Shown here: piece after piece, positions 32,184 through 40,489 of the stretch | Layout: each line of letters starts with the position of its first letter | Position numbering within the stretch: position 1 is the first letter of the stretch | DNA from: an uncultured Bacteroidales bacterium | GTDB taxonomy: Bacteria > Bacteroidota > Bacteroidia > Bacteroidales > Paludibacteraceae | Length of the DNA: 41,244 bases | Direction: 5' to 3' | Assembly (NCBI GenBank): GCA_902799555.1 | Contig: CADCBB010000022.1 | Coordinates: 1 to 41,244, forward strand | The notes under the pieces: generated by a model | The model's database searches: none | Told to the model about the DNA's origin: nothing | What the model saw: only the letters and a program-made list of their open reading frames with translations | Made by a program: the position numbers and the translations under genes

Positions 32184-33005
32184 ATGAAAAAAATTTTTGC
32201 AACTCTGACAGTGCTGGCTATGCTGACTTTCGGCAGCGCAGTTATGATGGCACAAGAAGAAGCAGCTGCTGTTGAAGAGGCTGCTGTTGAACAAGTAGAT
32301 GAGGCTGCTCCTGCAGCTGAAGAAGTAGCTGAGGCTCCTGCTGAGGAAGCCGGCGGCTTAGTAGCGCTCCACAAAACGCTGAAGACCAAATTTATCGAAG
32401 GTGGTGCCGGCTTCATGGCTTTGACCCTCGTTACTCTCGTATTCGGTCTCGCACTCTGTATCGAGCGTATCATTTATCTGTCCTTGAGCAAAACGAACAC
32501 CAAGGAGTTGCTCGCTAATATTGAGGCTGCTCTGAAGAACGGTGGTATTGAGAAAGCTTTGGAGGTTTGCCGTAACACCCGTGGTCCGGTGGCTTCTATC
32601 TTCTATCAAGGTCTCAGCCGCTATGACGAAGGTATCGACGTAGTTGAGAAGACCGTCGCTTCCTATGGTGGCGTTCAGCTTGGTCTCTTGGAGAAGAACC
32701 TTTCTTGGATCACCCTCTTCATCGCTATCGCTCCGTCTCTCGGATTCTTGGGTACCATCATCGGTATGATCGAGGCATTCGATAAGATTCAGCAAGTAGG
32801 TGATATCTCGGCTACCGTTGTTGCCGGTGGTATCAAGGTCGCTCTGTTGACTACCCTCCTTGGTTTGATTATTGCTGTTGTTCTTCAGTTGTTCTACAAC
32901 TACATCCTTAGCCTCGTTGAGGGTCTGGTAAATGAGATGGAGGACAGCTCGATTAGCCTGCTCGATATCGTAGTAGAGTACGATGCTGCACAAAAAAAGA
33001 AATAA
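32184..33005 (+). CDS. exbB: MotA/TolQ/ExbB proton channel family protein
   Basis: Inner-membrane proton channel subunit that energises TonB or Tol systems, 273 residues. It has a signal-like N-terminus (MKKIFATLTVLAMLTFGSA), a 35-residue acidic Ala/Glu-rich segment (about 25-58), then TM1 (MALTLVTLVFGLALCIERII), the LGFLGTIIGMIEAF motif near 187-200 in TM2 and TM3 (ALLTTLLGLIIAVVLQLFY). The acidic extension is unusual compared with E. coli ExbB. First of four co-directional genes; the stop is followed at once by a heptad array. Confidence 0.92.
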   Translation: MKKIFATLTVLAMLTFGSAVMMAQEEAAAVEEAAVEQVDEAAPAAEEVAEAPAEEAGGLVALHKTLKTKFIEGGAGFMALTLVTLVFGLALCIERIIYLSLSKTNTKELLANIEAALKNGGIEKALEVCRNTRGPVASIFYQGLSRYDEGIDVVEKTVASYGGVQLGLLEKNLSWITLFIAIAPSLGFLGTIIGMIEAFDKIQQVGDISATVVAGGIKVALLTTLLGLIIAVVLQLFYNYILSLVEGLVNEMEDSSISLLDIVVEYDAAQKKK

Positions 33006-33033
33006 GCTGACGGCTGAATGCTGAATGCTGAAA
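33006..33033. repeat. Heptad array after exbB, unit GCTGAAT
   Basis: GCTGACG, GCTGAAT, GCTGAAT, GCTGAAA: exactly 28 nt, starting on the base after the exbB stop. TGA in every unit. Confidence 0.95.
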
Positions 33034-33065
33034 ACTATTGTTTAATCTAAACAATTTTGTGCAAT

Positions 33066-33545
33066 ATGAAAAACTATAAAATGATTCCTAAGATTGCCCT
33101 CTGGTCGCTGCTGGGTTTGGGACTCGTGTTCATCGCGTTGTTCTTCCTCGGTGGCTCCAACGGTAGTCTCGAGGTAGCCGGTGATTTCCTGGATATTCCT
33201 CGTTTCACCGATGCTTTCCTCATCTGGGTCTACATCCTTGTTGGATTGGTAGTCCTGATTACGCTGGCTGTTGTATGCGTAGAGTTTGCCAATAACTGGA
33301 AAACCAACCGCCGCAAAGCGTACATGACGCTTGGCGTAGTAGGTGGCTTCATCGCTTTGGCGCTCATCTGCTGGTTCCTCGGTAGCCCGGAGAAAATCAA
33401 TATCATCGGTTACGAAGGTACGGATAATGAAGGCGCTTGGGCTCAATTGGCTGACGCTGTTATCTATGCTTGCTACTTCCTCTTCATCGCTACTATCGGT
33501 ACGATGATCTGGGGATACGTACATACTAAAAAACTGTCGAAGTAA
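33066..33545 (+). CDS. Small integral membrane protein of the exb cluster
   Basis: A 159-residue protein with about four membrane helices (near 11-29, 52-70, 86-105 and 131-151), starting MKNYKMIPKIALWSLLGLGL. No catalytic motif. A protein of this kind is commonly encoded between ExbB and ExbD in Bacteroidota, so an accessory role in the proton-driven complex is likely but unproven. ATG at 33066 is used; an upstream non-ATG codon in frame is less likely. Confidence 0.75.
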   Translation: MKNYKMIPKIALWSLLGLGLVFIALFFLGGSNGSLEVAGDFLDIPRFTDAFLIWVYILVGLVVLITLAVVCVEFANNWKTNRRKAYMTLGVVGGFIALALICWFLGSPEKINIIGYEGTDNEGAWAQLADAVIYACYFLFIATIGTMIWGYVHTKKLSK

Positions 33546-33557
33546 ATCACATTTATC

Positions 33558-34136
33558 ATGGCAAAGAAAGTCCCACAGATCAACGCCAGCTCTATGGCCG
33601 ACATCTCGTTCCTGTTGCTGATTTTCTTCTTGGTGACCACCTCTATGGATGTGAACCAAGGACTGGCTCGCCGTCTGCCTGCGCCTATTCCGCCTGACCA
33701 GAAAGTGGAAGATAAGGATATCAACAAGCGCAACCTGCTGGTAGTGAAGATCAACTCTGCCAACCAGCTCATGGTGCAAGGCCAGTTGATGGATGTGAAG
33801 CAACTGAAGGAGAATGCAAAGAAGTTCATCAAGAACGAAGAGAATGCGGACTATTATCCGAAGCTTGTGGAAGAGGATTTCGGTGCTCCGTTCGGTGTAC
33901 TCAAATACACCAAGGATCACGTTATCTCCGTCCAGAACGACGTGGATACCCGGTATCAGGCATATCTCGATGTTCAGAACGAACTCGTAGCGGCATATAA
34001 CGAATTGCGTGAAGAATGCGCGCAGAAGTATTTCCACAAGAGCTACAACGAACTCGACGAGGATCAACAGAAAAAGATCCAAAAGATCTATCCTCAGAAG
34101 ATTTCCGAGGCTGAACCTAAAAATTACGGTAACTAA
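33558..34136 (+). CDS. exbD: ExbD/TolR family biopolymer transport protein (first copy)
   Basis: A 192-residue inner-membrane protein with one helix (ISFLLLIFFLVTTSM, about 16-30) carrying the conserved Asp15 in SMADISFLLL that takes part in proton flow, and a periplasmic domain (about 31-192). The C-terminal region (YNELREECAQKYFHKSYNEL) is longer than in E. coli ExbD and predicted helical. It follows the membrane protein gene by 12 nt and precedes the second exbD by 1 nt. Confidence 0.92.
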   Translation: MAKKVPQINASSMADISFLLLIFFLVTTSMDVNQGLARRLPAPIPPDQKVEDKDINKRNLLVVKINSANQLMVQGQLMDVKQLKENAKKFIKNEENADYYPKLVEEDFGAPFGVLKYTKDHVISVQNDVDTRYQAYLDVQNELVAAYNELREECAQKYFHKSYNELDEDQQKKIQKIYPQKISEAEPKNYGN

Positions 34137-34137
34137 C

Positions 34138-34643
34138 ATGGCAAAGATTCGTAGAAATGAGAAACGTGAGATGCCGGCGCTCAATACGTCGTCTCTCCCT
34201 GATATTATCTTCATCTCAATACGTCGTCTCTCCCTGATATTATCTTCATGCTGCTCTTCTTCTTCATGTCTGTTACGTCAATGAAGGAAGTAAGCTATAA
34301 GGTGCAGTTCCAAAACCCGCAGGCTTCGGAGCTCACCAAGCTGGAGAATAAATCCCTTGTGCGTTATATCTACGTTGGTACGCCGACGGCTGAGTTCCGT
34401 AAGCAATACGGTGCTGAGACGCGTATCCAGCTGAATGACCAATTCGCAGAAGTGAAGGAGATCGGCGAGTATATCGTCAATGAGCGTTCCTCCATGAAGG
34501 AGAGCGACCAAGGTCTTATGACCGTCTCCATCAAGGCTGATAAGGAGACCAAGATGGGGGTCATCGCGGACATCAAGCAGGAGCTCCGTCGTGCTTATGC
34601 ACTCAAGATCAGCTATGCTGCTACACAACGCACCAGTTACTAA
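34138..34643 (+). pseudogene. exbD: Second ExbD-like gene, frame broken by a 35-bp tandem duplication
   Basis: The reading frame from ATG 34138 (MAKIRRNEKREMPALNTSSL, then PDIIF) is shifted by a perfect 35-bp tandem repeat; the rest of the protein (MLLFFFMSVTSMKEVSYKVQ onward) continues in another frame from 34248. Deleting one copy gives an intact 156-residue ExbD with the conserved Asp in LPDIIFMLLFFF, and the corrected length is an exact multiple of three. Bacteroidota exb clusters normally carry two exbD genes, so the original is expected to be functional. A real mutation and an assembly error are both possible. Confidence 0.85.
34180..34249. repeat. 35-bp perfect tandem duplication
   Basis: 34180-34214 equals 34215-34249 base for base (starts CTCAATACGTC, ends ATCTTCAT). 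It sits exactly at the membrane helix of the second exbD. Confidence 0.98.
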
Positions 34644-34660
34644 TCAGTAACTGCATATCG

Positions 34661-34693
34661 AAAAAAAAGCAACACGATTGTTGCTTTTTTTTT
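34661..34693 (+). terminator. Terminator of the exb cluster
   Basis: GCAACA (34669-34674) and TGTTGC (34679-34684) around CGAT, with eight A before and nine T after. Confidence 0.92.
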
Positions 34694-34721
34694 GTCTGTC
34701 ATTAAGGAAAAGAGGCGTAAA

Positions 34722-34753
34722 TTTGCCAGTCTCGCATATTTTTAGTAATTTTG
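34722..34753 (+). promoter_or_regulatory. Promoter of the secreted Ig-like protein gene
   Basis: TTTG (34722-34725), 20-nt spacer, TAATTTTG (34746-34753); leader about 16 nt to ATG 34774. Confidence 0.83.
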
Positions 34754-34773
34754 CATGCAAAATTAGTTCGAAT

Positions 34774-36387
34774 ATGAAGAAAATACTTGCTATAGTTGCA
34801 TCCTTGATGCTTTGTTTAGGTATCCATGCCCAGCTGGCTTGGGATACCGAGTTTACAAAAAATGATTTCAATAATGCGCAGACTGTTATCTCCAGGTCCG
34901 ATAATGTTACTTGGCCATTAACAGGTGGTCTACAAGTAGGTACTGTGTCAATTTTATCCGATTGGTCGGATGAGTGCGTGATCGCATTGCCTCAAACGGG
35001 TATTGCCAAAGAATTGCATTTTGCATGGCATGGAGCCTCAGGTGGTACTGTAAGTGTCTATCAGTCTGCGGATCATAATAACTGGTCACAAATCTTCACT
35101 GCGGATGGAAACGCTGCAGTGACAGCCTCCGATGAAGTAGTGCCTTTGGCTACTACAACACGCTATCTCAAATTTGCGGCTACTGGCCGTTTGGTTGTAG
35201 CTACTTTCCGCCGCATCAGCGTAGTGGAACTCAAAGAGCTCTCCGCTTCTACCGATGAATGGCCCTTTGGTTCTGGCATGGTAGATGACGCCGATGCGAC
35301 CAAGAATGTCACTGTTACTTGGACCAATATTGTGGCTGAAGTGAGCAGTACGGATCCGCATTTCACGGCTTCTCTGAACGCTATCGGTCAGAAGAACCTC
35401 ATCGACCAGACCACGGCGCTCACGATTCGTTATTCGCACGCAGAAGCCGGACAACATAGCGGTGAGATCGTTATCGCCGGTGAAGGCAAGGAAGTACGTA
35501 TCGCCGTTTCCGGTGAGACCAAGAAATATGACCAGACCCTGACCTGGATTCAGACGCTGGATGAGTGTGTCGCTACGGATCATCTCTCGTTCAATGCCTT
35601 TACCTCTTCCGGCCTGGACGTTATGTATGAGACCTCCGATGAGAATATCGCCTATGTTGAGGGCAACGAACTGATCATCGCTTGTTCTGGTGAGGTAACG
35701 ATCACCGCTACCCAGCCGGGTAACTATAAGTTCAATGCCGCTGAATCTGTTTCCAAGTCGCTCAATATCCGCAAAGCCGATCCTATGCTTGGCGTCACAG
35801 TAGATGACCTTACTTACGGACAGCCGCTCAGCGAAGCGAATATCCAAGAGACACTCGGTCAGGTGGAAGGCGCTTTCTCTTGGCAGAACATTGCCTCGGA
35901 TTCCGTCCTCAATGCCGGCGACTATGCCCTGACGCTGCTCTTTACGCCTACCAACACCTGCCTCTATAACACCCGCACGTTTCAGGTCGCGCTGCATGTC
36001 AACAAAGCCGTGCAGACCATTACTTGGGAGAACCAAGAGACCGAACTGACCGTTGGAACGGACATCCTCAGTACGGCCACCATCTCTTCCGGCCTGCCTA
36101 TTACCTACGCGTACACCGAGTGCTTGCTTCGCATAGAGAATGGTCGCATTTACGCGGAGAACGAAGGCGAAGTGACGGTGATTGCCTACCACCCGGGTAA
36201 TGAGAATTATCTGCCGACAATGGTCATTATGCAGACCTTCACGATCGCATCTACAGACGTACCTTCGGCTATACAACAATTGTCGCCCGAGCAGATACGT
36301 CGGGCGAACAAATGGCTCCATGCCGGAAAAACCTATATCTCTTTCGAGGGGCGCGTCTATGACGCGCAAGGCAAACTGCTTCGCTGA
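34774..36387 (+). CDS. Secreted Ig-like repeat protein with C-terminal sorting-type motif
   Basis: A 537-residue exported protein. Signal peptide MKKILAIVASLMLCLGIHAQ. The N-terminal part (about 20-165) looks like a beta-sandwich; the rest has bacterial Ig-like repeats of the type QTLTWIQTL...SSGLDVMYETSDENIAYVEG and QTITWENQ...SSGLPITYAYTE, each ending in an ITATQPGNYKFNAA-like phrase. The last 25 residues (ANKWLHAGKTYISFEGRVYD, then AQGKLLR) form a short GKTYI...G.VYDAQGK motif of the same kind as in two other secreted proteins here. Probably surface-exposed or secreted; binding partner unknown. The adjacent leftward esterase gene converges with it 1 nt away. Confidence 0.78.
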   Translation: MKKILAIVASLMLCLGIHAQLAWDTEFTKNDFNNAQTVISRSDNVTWPLTGGLQVGTVSILSDWSDECVIALPQTGIAKELHFAWHGASGGTVSVYQSADHNNWSQIFTADGNAAVTASDEVVPLATTTRYLKFAATGRLVVATFRRISVVELKELSASTDEWPFGSGMVDDADATKNVTVTWTNIVAEVSSTDPHFTASLNAIGQKNLIDQTTALTIRYSHAEAGQHSGEIVIAGEGKEVRIAVSGETKKYDQTLTWIQTLDECVATDHLSFNAFTSSGLDVMYETSDENIAYVEGNELIIACSGEVTITATQPGNYKFNAAESVSKSLNIRKADPMLGVTVDDLTYGQPLSEANIQETLGQVEGAFSWQNIASDSVLNAGDYALTLLFTPTNTCLYNTRTFQVALHVNKAVQTITWENQETELTVGTDILSTATISSGLPITYAYTECLLRIENGRIYAENEGEVTVIAYHPGNENYLPTMVIMQTFTIASTDVPSAIQQLSPEQIRRANKWLHAGKTYISFEGRVYDAQGKLLR

Positions 36388-36388
36388 T

Positions 36389-37705
36389 CTATTTCAGCCG
36401 TTTGCCGGAGATACGCAAGTCTCCTAACTCAATACGCTTACCTTTCTGCGGCCTGCCGTTGGAGTCATACCACGGCAGCACGCGGAGATGTAAAGTCTCA
36501 CCGGCCGGTACCAGTATCGGTTGGTCGATGGTGATCAAAAGCGCCTGACCGCTGGGGATGGCGGTGTTCTCATAGATGGTCGTCACCTCTTTGAACGCCT
36601 CGCCCAGGCCCGCATTGATATGGATATTCATCCCGTTGCCTCCCACCGCGCAGATTGGTACTACGATCGACTCGATCACCATCCCTTTCTTCTTGTCCGC
36701 GCTGATCGTATATTCCACATATCGGTTAGCCACCTCGTCTATCTCACCTGCCGGCCAGGCCTCGTTAAGCGGCACATAGCCGTTCATATGCTTCTTCAAG
36801 TTCCGCAGGTTAGCAACATCCAGTTGCTGTTGGAAAGGCGTTCCGTTGGCCTCAAAAGCAGCTTTCTTACCGCTCTCTTCGATAGCTTGTGCGTAAAGAA
36901 TATATTGCGTTTTGCTTGGAGAAACCAACCAGGGATGTATCGCCGTTAATTCCGCGTTCTGACGAATCAACTCGTACGCCAGATGGGCGATAGCCATACC
37001 GCCTTCTGCGCTCGTGTGCGTTTTGTCGCCGCAGTTGAAATAGTGCGCCATGCAGTAGTCCTGTCCGCATTGCTCGTAAAACTCCTGCGTGCGGGTGGTC
37101 ATATCCAGAAAAACCACACCCTCTTCTTCCGCTACCTCACGCATGGCACGCACATAGTCCTTCTCAGGCGAAAGCACATGCCGGCCTTCGTTATTGATCT
37201 TTCCTTCCTTAAAATAGGCACGGCATATCGGCGCCATCAAGATCGGCGTCACGCCCTTCTCCCATGCTTCGTGGATATACTTACGCAGATAAGCTTTATA
37301 GGTCGTATTCGGCTCCGTACCGCGCATGTCGGTTAGGGTGTCCTGTCCGTTCGCACGCAAGTCTGCATTCTTCACATACACATCTTCCCCTTTGCATTTC
37401 TCGTCATTGTGCGCAAACTGAATGATCAGGTAGTCGCCGGCACTCATCTGCGCTTTCACACTCGGCCATAAAGCTTCCGTCTCATAGAACGTACGGGTAC
37501 TTGCACCGGACTTACCTCTATTATTCACCTCCATCGAGTCGGGATCAAAGAAAGCCTGCAGATACATACCCCAGCCGCGTTTCGGCGTCGCAGCCGGCGA
37601 ATAATTGGACATCGTGCTGTCTCCGATGGTATGTACTTTCCGCTTGGCTCCCCACATCGGCACAAAGAACAAGGAGCAAAGAGCAAGGATGATTATTTTT
37701 TTCAT
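36389..37705 (-). CDS. SGNH-hydrolase, rhamnogalacturonan acetylesterase-like (CE12 type)
   Basis: Exported esterase of 438 residues expected to remove acetyl groups from pectic polysaccharides. Signal peptide MKKIIILALCSLFFVPMWGA. SGNH blocks: TIGDST with nucleophile Ser30, NNRGKSGAST (61-70), FAHND with Asn100, and the catalytic Asp227/His230 in GDKTHTSAEGG. A second domain (about 265-438) of unrecognised type follows and ends LGDLRISGKRLK. No neighbouring carbohydrate-utilisation genes are visible, so substrate is family inference. Overlaps the RluA gene by 4 nt. Confidence 0.87.
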   Translation of the reverse strand: MKKIIILALCSLFFVPMWGAKRKVHTIGDSTMSNYSPAATPKRGWGMYLQAFFDPDSMEVNNRGKSGASTRTFYETEALWPSVKAQMSAGDYLIIQFAHNDEKCKGEDVYVKNADLRANGQDTLTDMRGTEPNTTYKAYLRKYIHEAWEKGVTPILMAPICRAYFKEGKINNEGRHVLSPEKDYVRAMREVAEEEGVVFLDMTTRTQEFYEQCGQDYCMAHYFNCGDKTHTSAEGGMAIAHLAYELIRQNAELTAIHPWLVSPSKTQYILYAQAIEESGKKAAFEANGTPFQQQLDVANLRNLKKHMNGYVPLNEAWPAGEIDEVANRYVEYTISADKKKGMVIESIVVPICAVGGNGMNIHINAGLGEAFKEVTTIYENTAIPSGQALLITIDQPILVPAGETLHLRVLPWYDSNGRPQKGKRIELGDLRISGKRLK

Positions 37706-38598
37706 ATTAATACGCGATTAAACTCTTTCGGTACAGGACTCTCAAAACGTACGGTTTTCTCCGTTACAGGATGAATAAACGCCAGCACTTTAGCATGCAG
37801 ACAAAGTCGATCTATCGGGCTATACTCATTACCATGCCCGTACTTTCGGTCGCCTACAACCGGACAGCCTTTGCTCGCCAGATGCACACGGATCTGGTTC
37901 GTTCGTCCCGTTTCCAGATGCAATTCTACCAGCGAATACTGCCCGTCTGCTGAAGAACGAAGGGTCTTATAATTGGTAATAGCGATATCACCTCCATCGT
38001 CCACCGGCGACGAATAAACGACCGCATTGCGCTTGTCTTCGGTCAACCAAGTCGTGATCTTGCCTTCTGCGGGTTTCAACACGCCCTCTGCCAACGCGAT
38101 ATAGGTGCGCTCCGTGACCAATTCCCGCCAGTACTCCCGCATATAATGCTGCAGTTCCTCCGAACGTGCAAACACCAGTAAACCGCTCGTCTCTCGATCC
38201 AACCGATGTACCACATAGATACCTGCGCGCGCGTTCTGTTTCTTAACGTACGCGCGTAGGATAGAGTAGGCGGTCGTCTCGCTGCTACCCGGCGTTGCCG
38301 CCACAGTCAGCAGACCCGGTTGCTTGTTCACAACAATCAGATCATCGTCTTCATACACGATCTTCAACTTCGGGTGCGTCAACTGACTGTTTCCTCTACC
38401 CGAACTGACGGTCACTACATCGCCTTTCTTCAATGCAAAATCATGGCGTGTCTGAATGGCATTACCTACCTTCACACGACGCTGACCCAATAACTGCTTC
38501 ACCGACGACTTCGCCATGCCTCCCATCTTCGCCAATAGGAAGTCCATCAACTGCGCCGGCTCTGCCACACGCAATATTGTATCTTGTTTTCTAACCAT
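37702..38598 (-). CDS. RluA family pseudouridine synthase
   Basis: Converts uridine to pseudouridine in rRNA or tRNA, 298 residues. N-terminal S4-like RNA-binding region (about 12-65), then the catalytic HRLDRETSGLLVFA block with Asp134 at 131-144, and the C-terminal LHLETGRTNQIRVHLASKG. It belongs to the RluC/RluD/RluA group; the target cannot be decided from sequence. It lies between the PnuC-like gene (adjacent, separated only by an 8-nt-period repeat) and the esterase. Confidence 0.93.
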   Translation of the reverse strand: MVRKQDTILRVAEPAQLMDFLLAKMGGMAKSSVKQLLGQRRVKVGNAIQTRHDFALKKGDVVTVSSGRGNSQLTHPKLKIVYEDDDLIVVNKQPGLLTVAATPGSSETTAYSILRAYVKKQNARAGIYVVHRLDRETSGLLVFARSEELQHYMREYWRELVTERTYIALAEGVLKPAEGKITTWLTEDKRNAVVYSSPVDDGGDIAITNYKTLRSSADGQYSLVELHLETGRTNQIRVHLASKGCPVVGDRKYGHGNEYSPIDRLCLHAKVLAFIHPVTEKTVRFESPVPKEFNRVLI

Positions 38599-38619
38599 TT
38601 AACGTTTTAACATTTTAAC
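38597..38619. repeat. Short array of period 8 at the PnuC-like / RluA junction
   Basis: On the gene strand GTTAAAAT, GTTAAAAC, GTTAAAT: TAA in each unit; one copy is the stop of the upstream gene and the last one runs into the RluA ATG. Confidence 0.85.
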
Positions 38620-39357
38620 CCAGCCGAGGTTCTCGTCTGTCGTGCCCTTGATCCATGCGAGACCCGCCATCGAGTTGATCACCAAGAAGAAGGTGAATAG
38701 CACGATCGAGAACACATTACCTAATATAATAAACAGCCCGATTCCTGCCACGCTGTATATGAACCAGTAGATCCAACTGTCCGTCTTGCGGTAAATCAAC
38801 CAGTAGTTTGCCAGGAACGACGACGAGATCAGCAATCCGTTCAGGATCTTAACCGGCATGTTGTCCGTAAGCCCATCGTGCATCAACGCAAAAGTGGACA
38901 GCACGTAGTCACCCGCTGTGATGATCACTAACATCGCGATCGACATGACGAGACGCGGAGTGTCGAGGAACTTGGGTTCGAAACTCGCGCCTCCCTCTTC
39001 TTTGTTCCGACTCCATTTATAGATGCTCATCATCTGGAACGGAATGAATACCAGGAAGAACAGGAACGCGCTATCGTATCCTCCTTGCAGGATAAACTGT
39101 ATGCCCAGCAAGATCGACATGATAATACCGGCATAGAAACCCGTGTAGTTATGCGGGTCACGGATCGTAAGGATATATGCGACGCCAATGATAGAAGCCG
39201 GAATACCGACTACCCATGCAGGATCGTGCCATTTCAATAATGTCATCGACGGAAAGATCATCTCCGCCAACCATAGGAGCCCCAATAATGCTCCAAACAA
39301 TACCATTGAGATAATTGTGTTGCGCCCTAATGCGCGCCATAGTTGTGTGTTTTTCAT
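38599..39357 (-). CDS. PnuC-like nicotinamide riboside transporter family protein
   Basis: A 252-residue inner-membrane protein with about seven hydrophobic segments. The family's features are visible: FIPFQMMSIYKWSRNKEE near 105-122 and ANYWLIYRKTDSWIYWFIYS near 184-203, including the W-x-Y-W pattern after the conserved Asp. PnuC proteins take up nicotinamide riboside for NAD synthesis by facilitated diffusion. Other vitamin-type Pnu carriers are alternatives. Its leader is a heptad array and no promoter lies between it and the L31 terminator, so expression may depend on read-through. Confidence 0.72.
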   Translation of the reverse strand: MKNTQLWRALGRNTIISMVLFGALLGLLWLAEMIFPSMTLLKWHDPAWVVGIPASIIGVAYILTIRDPHNYTGFYAGIIMSILLGIQFILQGGYDSAFLFFLVFIPFQMMSIYKWSRNKEEGGASFEPKFLDTPRLVMSIAMLVIITAGDYVLSTFALMHDGLTDNMPVKILNGLLISSSFLANYWLIYRKTDSWIYWFIYSVAGIGLFIILGNVFSIVLFTFFLVINSMAGLAWIKGTTDENLGWVKMLKR

Positions 39358-39360
39358 AAA

Positions 39361-39388
39361 TCTTCAATTTTCAATCTTCAATCTTAAA
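39361..39388. repeat. Heptad array in the leader of the PnuC-like gene, unit TCTTCAA
   Basis: TCTTCAA, TTTTCAA, TCTTCAA, TCTTAAA on the + strand (28 nt). On the gene strand this is TTGAAGA-like, with a stop in each unit, ending 3 nt before the ATG. Confidence 0.95.
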
Positions 39389-39390
39389 TA

Positions 39391-39426
39391 AAAATAAGAG
39401 CGGACACGATCGTCCGCTCTTATTTT
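39391..39426 (-). terminator. Terminator of the rpsF-rpsR-rplI-rpmE unit
   Basis: 15-bp arms AAAATAAGAGCGGAC (39391-39405) and GTCCGCTCTTATTTT (39412-39426), loop ACGATC. Symmetric A/T flanks allow use in both directions. Confidence 0.92.
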
Positions 39427-39434
39427 GCTCCGCA

Positions 39435-39705
39435 TTACTTGCGAGTGCGGTTGCCGTAGCGAGACATAAATTTGTCCACACGACCTGCGGTGTCCACCAG
39501 TTTGGACTTACCGGTGTAGAACGGGTGACTCGTGTTCGAGATCTCCAACTTGATCAGCGGATACTGAACGCCGTCAATCTCGAACGCCGTCAATCTCAAT
39601 CGTGTCCTTGGTAGCGGCTGTAGAGCGGCTGAAGAACTGAGTACCGTCAGACATATCTTTGAAAACTACTACGCGGTAGTTCTCGGGATGAATTCCTTTT
39701 TTCAT
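39435..39705 (-). pseudogene. rpmE: 50S ribosomal protein L31 (type B), frame broken by a 16-bp tandem duplication
   Basis: The gene starts [20 protein letters not shown] and runs 43 codons to a premature TGA after [10 protein letters not shown]. Removing one copy of the 16-bp repeat restores an 84-residue protein that continues [20 protein letters not shown] and ends with SRYGNRTRK, the normal length and C-terminus. The type B form lacks the zinc-binding Cys residues. As L31 is part of the ribosome and the rest of the gene shows no decay, a recent mutation or an assembly error is more likely than an old pseudogene. Confidence 0.9.
39566..39597. repeat. 16-bp perfect tandem duplication in rpmE
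   Basis: GAACGCCGTCAATCTC occurs at 39566-39581 and again at 39582-39597. It shifts the L31 frame by one. Confidence 0.98.
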
Positions 39706-39713
39706 AAGTCTTT

Positions 39714-39745
39714 CTTTAAACTTTAAACGTTAAACTTTAAACTTT
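39714..39745. repeat. Heptad array at the rplI / rpmE junction, unit CTTTAAA
   Basis: CTTTAAA, CTTTAAA, CGTTAAA, CTTTAAA, CTTT: four and a half units. On the gene strand each unit (TTTAAAG) contains TAA. Confidence 0.95.
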
Positions 39746-39747
39746 AA

Positions 39748-40191
39748 TTACTCAGCTACAACATTCAACTTAATGTCAGCTTTTACCTCACGATGCAGAC
39801 GAGCCTGTGCGGTATACTCGCCCAACTCTTTGATCGGCTCTGCGATGGTGATCACCTTCTTGTCGATGATGATCTCCTGTGCTTTCAGCGCGTCAGCGAT
39901 GTTTTGGGTGGTTACTGTACCGAAGATCTTGCCGTCCTCGTTTGCCTTTACTTTTACCTCGATTACGGTCTCTGCCAACTTAGCCTCCAGAGCCTGAGCA
40001 TCAGCCAGGATCTTAGCAGCCTTGTGAGCCTGTTGTTTGAGGTTCTCAGCCAGTTGCTTACGGTTGCTCTCGTTTGCGATGATTGCAATCTTCTGCGGCA
40101 ACAGGTAGTTGCGTCCGTAGCCGTCACGTACTTTAACGATGTCGTTCTTGAAACCCAGATTAGCCAGGTCTTGAATAAGAATTACTTCCAT
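39748..40191 (-). CDS. rplI: 50S ribosomal protein L9
   Basis: Elongated protein of the large subunit, 147 residues. N-terminal domain MEVILIQDLANLGFKNDIVK with the KVRDGYGRNYLLPQKIA signature (about 20-37), a long connecting helix (about 42-75) and a C-terminal domain with the IFGTVTTQNIADAL motif. Third gene of the S6-S18-L9 order, which is widespread in bacteria. It starts 29 nt after rpsR. Confidence 0.97.
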   Translation of the reverse strand: MEVILIQDLANLGFKNDIVKVRDGYGRNYLLPQKIAIIANESNRKQLAENLKQQAHKAAKILADAQALEAKLAETVIEVKVKANEDGKIFGTVTTQNIADALKAQEIIIDKKVITIAEPIKELGEYTAQARLHREVKADIKLNVVAE

Positions 40192-40220
40192 GTTCTTTCC
40201 TTTCTACTTTAATGGGTTAA

Positions 40221-40487
40221 TTACTTCATCATATCCGTTACGTAAGGCAGCAATGCCAAGTGGCGTGCTTTCTTAACGGCCTGAGCAACTTTGCGTTGGA
40301 ACTTCAACGAAGTACCGGTGATACGACGCGGAAGAATCTTACCTTGCTCGTTCAGGAACTTCTTCAAAAACTCAGGATCTTTGTAATCGATGTACTTGAT
40401 TCCGCTCTTCTTGAAACGGCAGTACTTTTTCTTCTTCTGATCCGAACCTTGCGGAGTCAGATAGCGAATTTCGTCATTCTGTGCCAT
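40221..40487 (-). CDS. rpsR: 30S ribosomal protein S18
   Basis: Small-subunit protein of 88 residues with the conserved [20 protein letters not shown] (about 22-41), [20 protein letters not shown] and [12 protein letters not shown]. It lies 2 nt after rpsF, and S6 and S18 bind the ribosome as a pair. Confidence 0.97.
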   Translation of the reverse strand: MAQNDEIRYLTPQGSDQKKKKYCRFKKSGIKYIDYKDPEFLKKFLNEQGKILPRRITGTSLKFQRKVAQAVKKARHLALLPYVTDMMK

Positions 40488-40489
40488 AA

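Noticed and set aside
33042-34214. Long open frame on the reverse strand (about 390 codons) across the exb genes
   Set aside because: It is antisense to three recognisable genes and its translation shows no family features; codon bias of the + strand genes leaves the frame open.
35086-36369. Reverse-strand open frame of about 427 codons inside the Ig-like protein gene
   Set aside because: No signal peptide, motif or promoter; the + strand frame has a signal peptide, Ig-like repeats and a good promoter.
34180-39597. Programmed frameshifting as explanation for exbD and rpmE breaks
   Set aside because: Each break is caused exactly by a perfect tandem duplication; no slippery heptamer or stimulatory structure is needed or seen.
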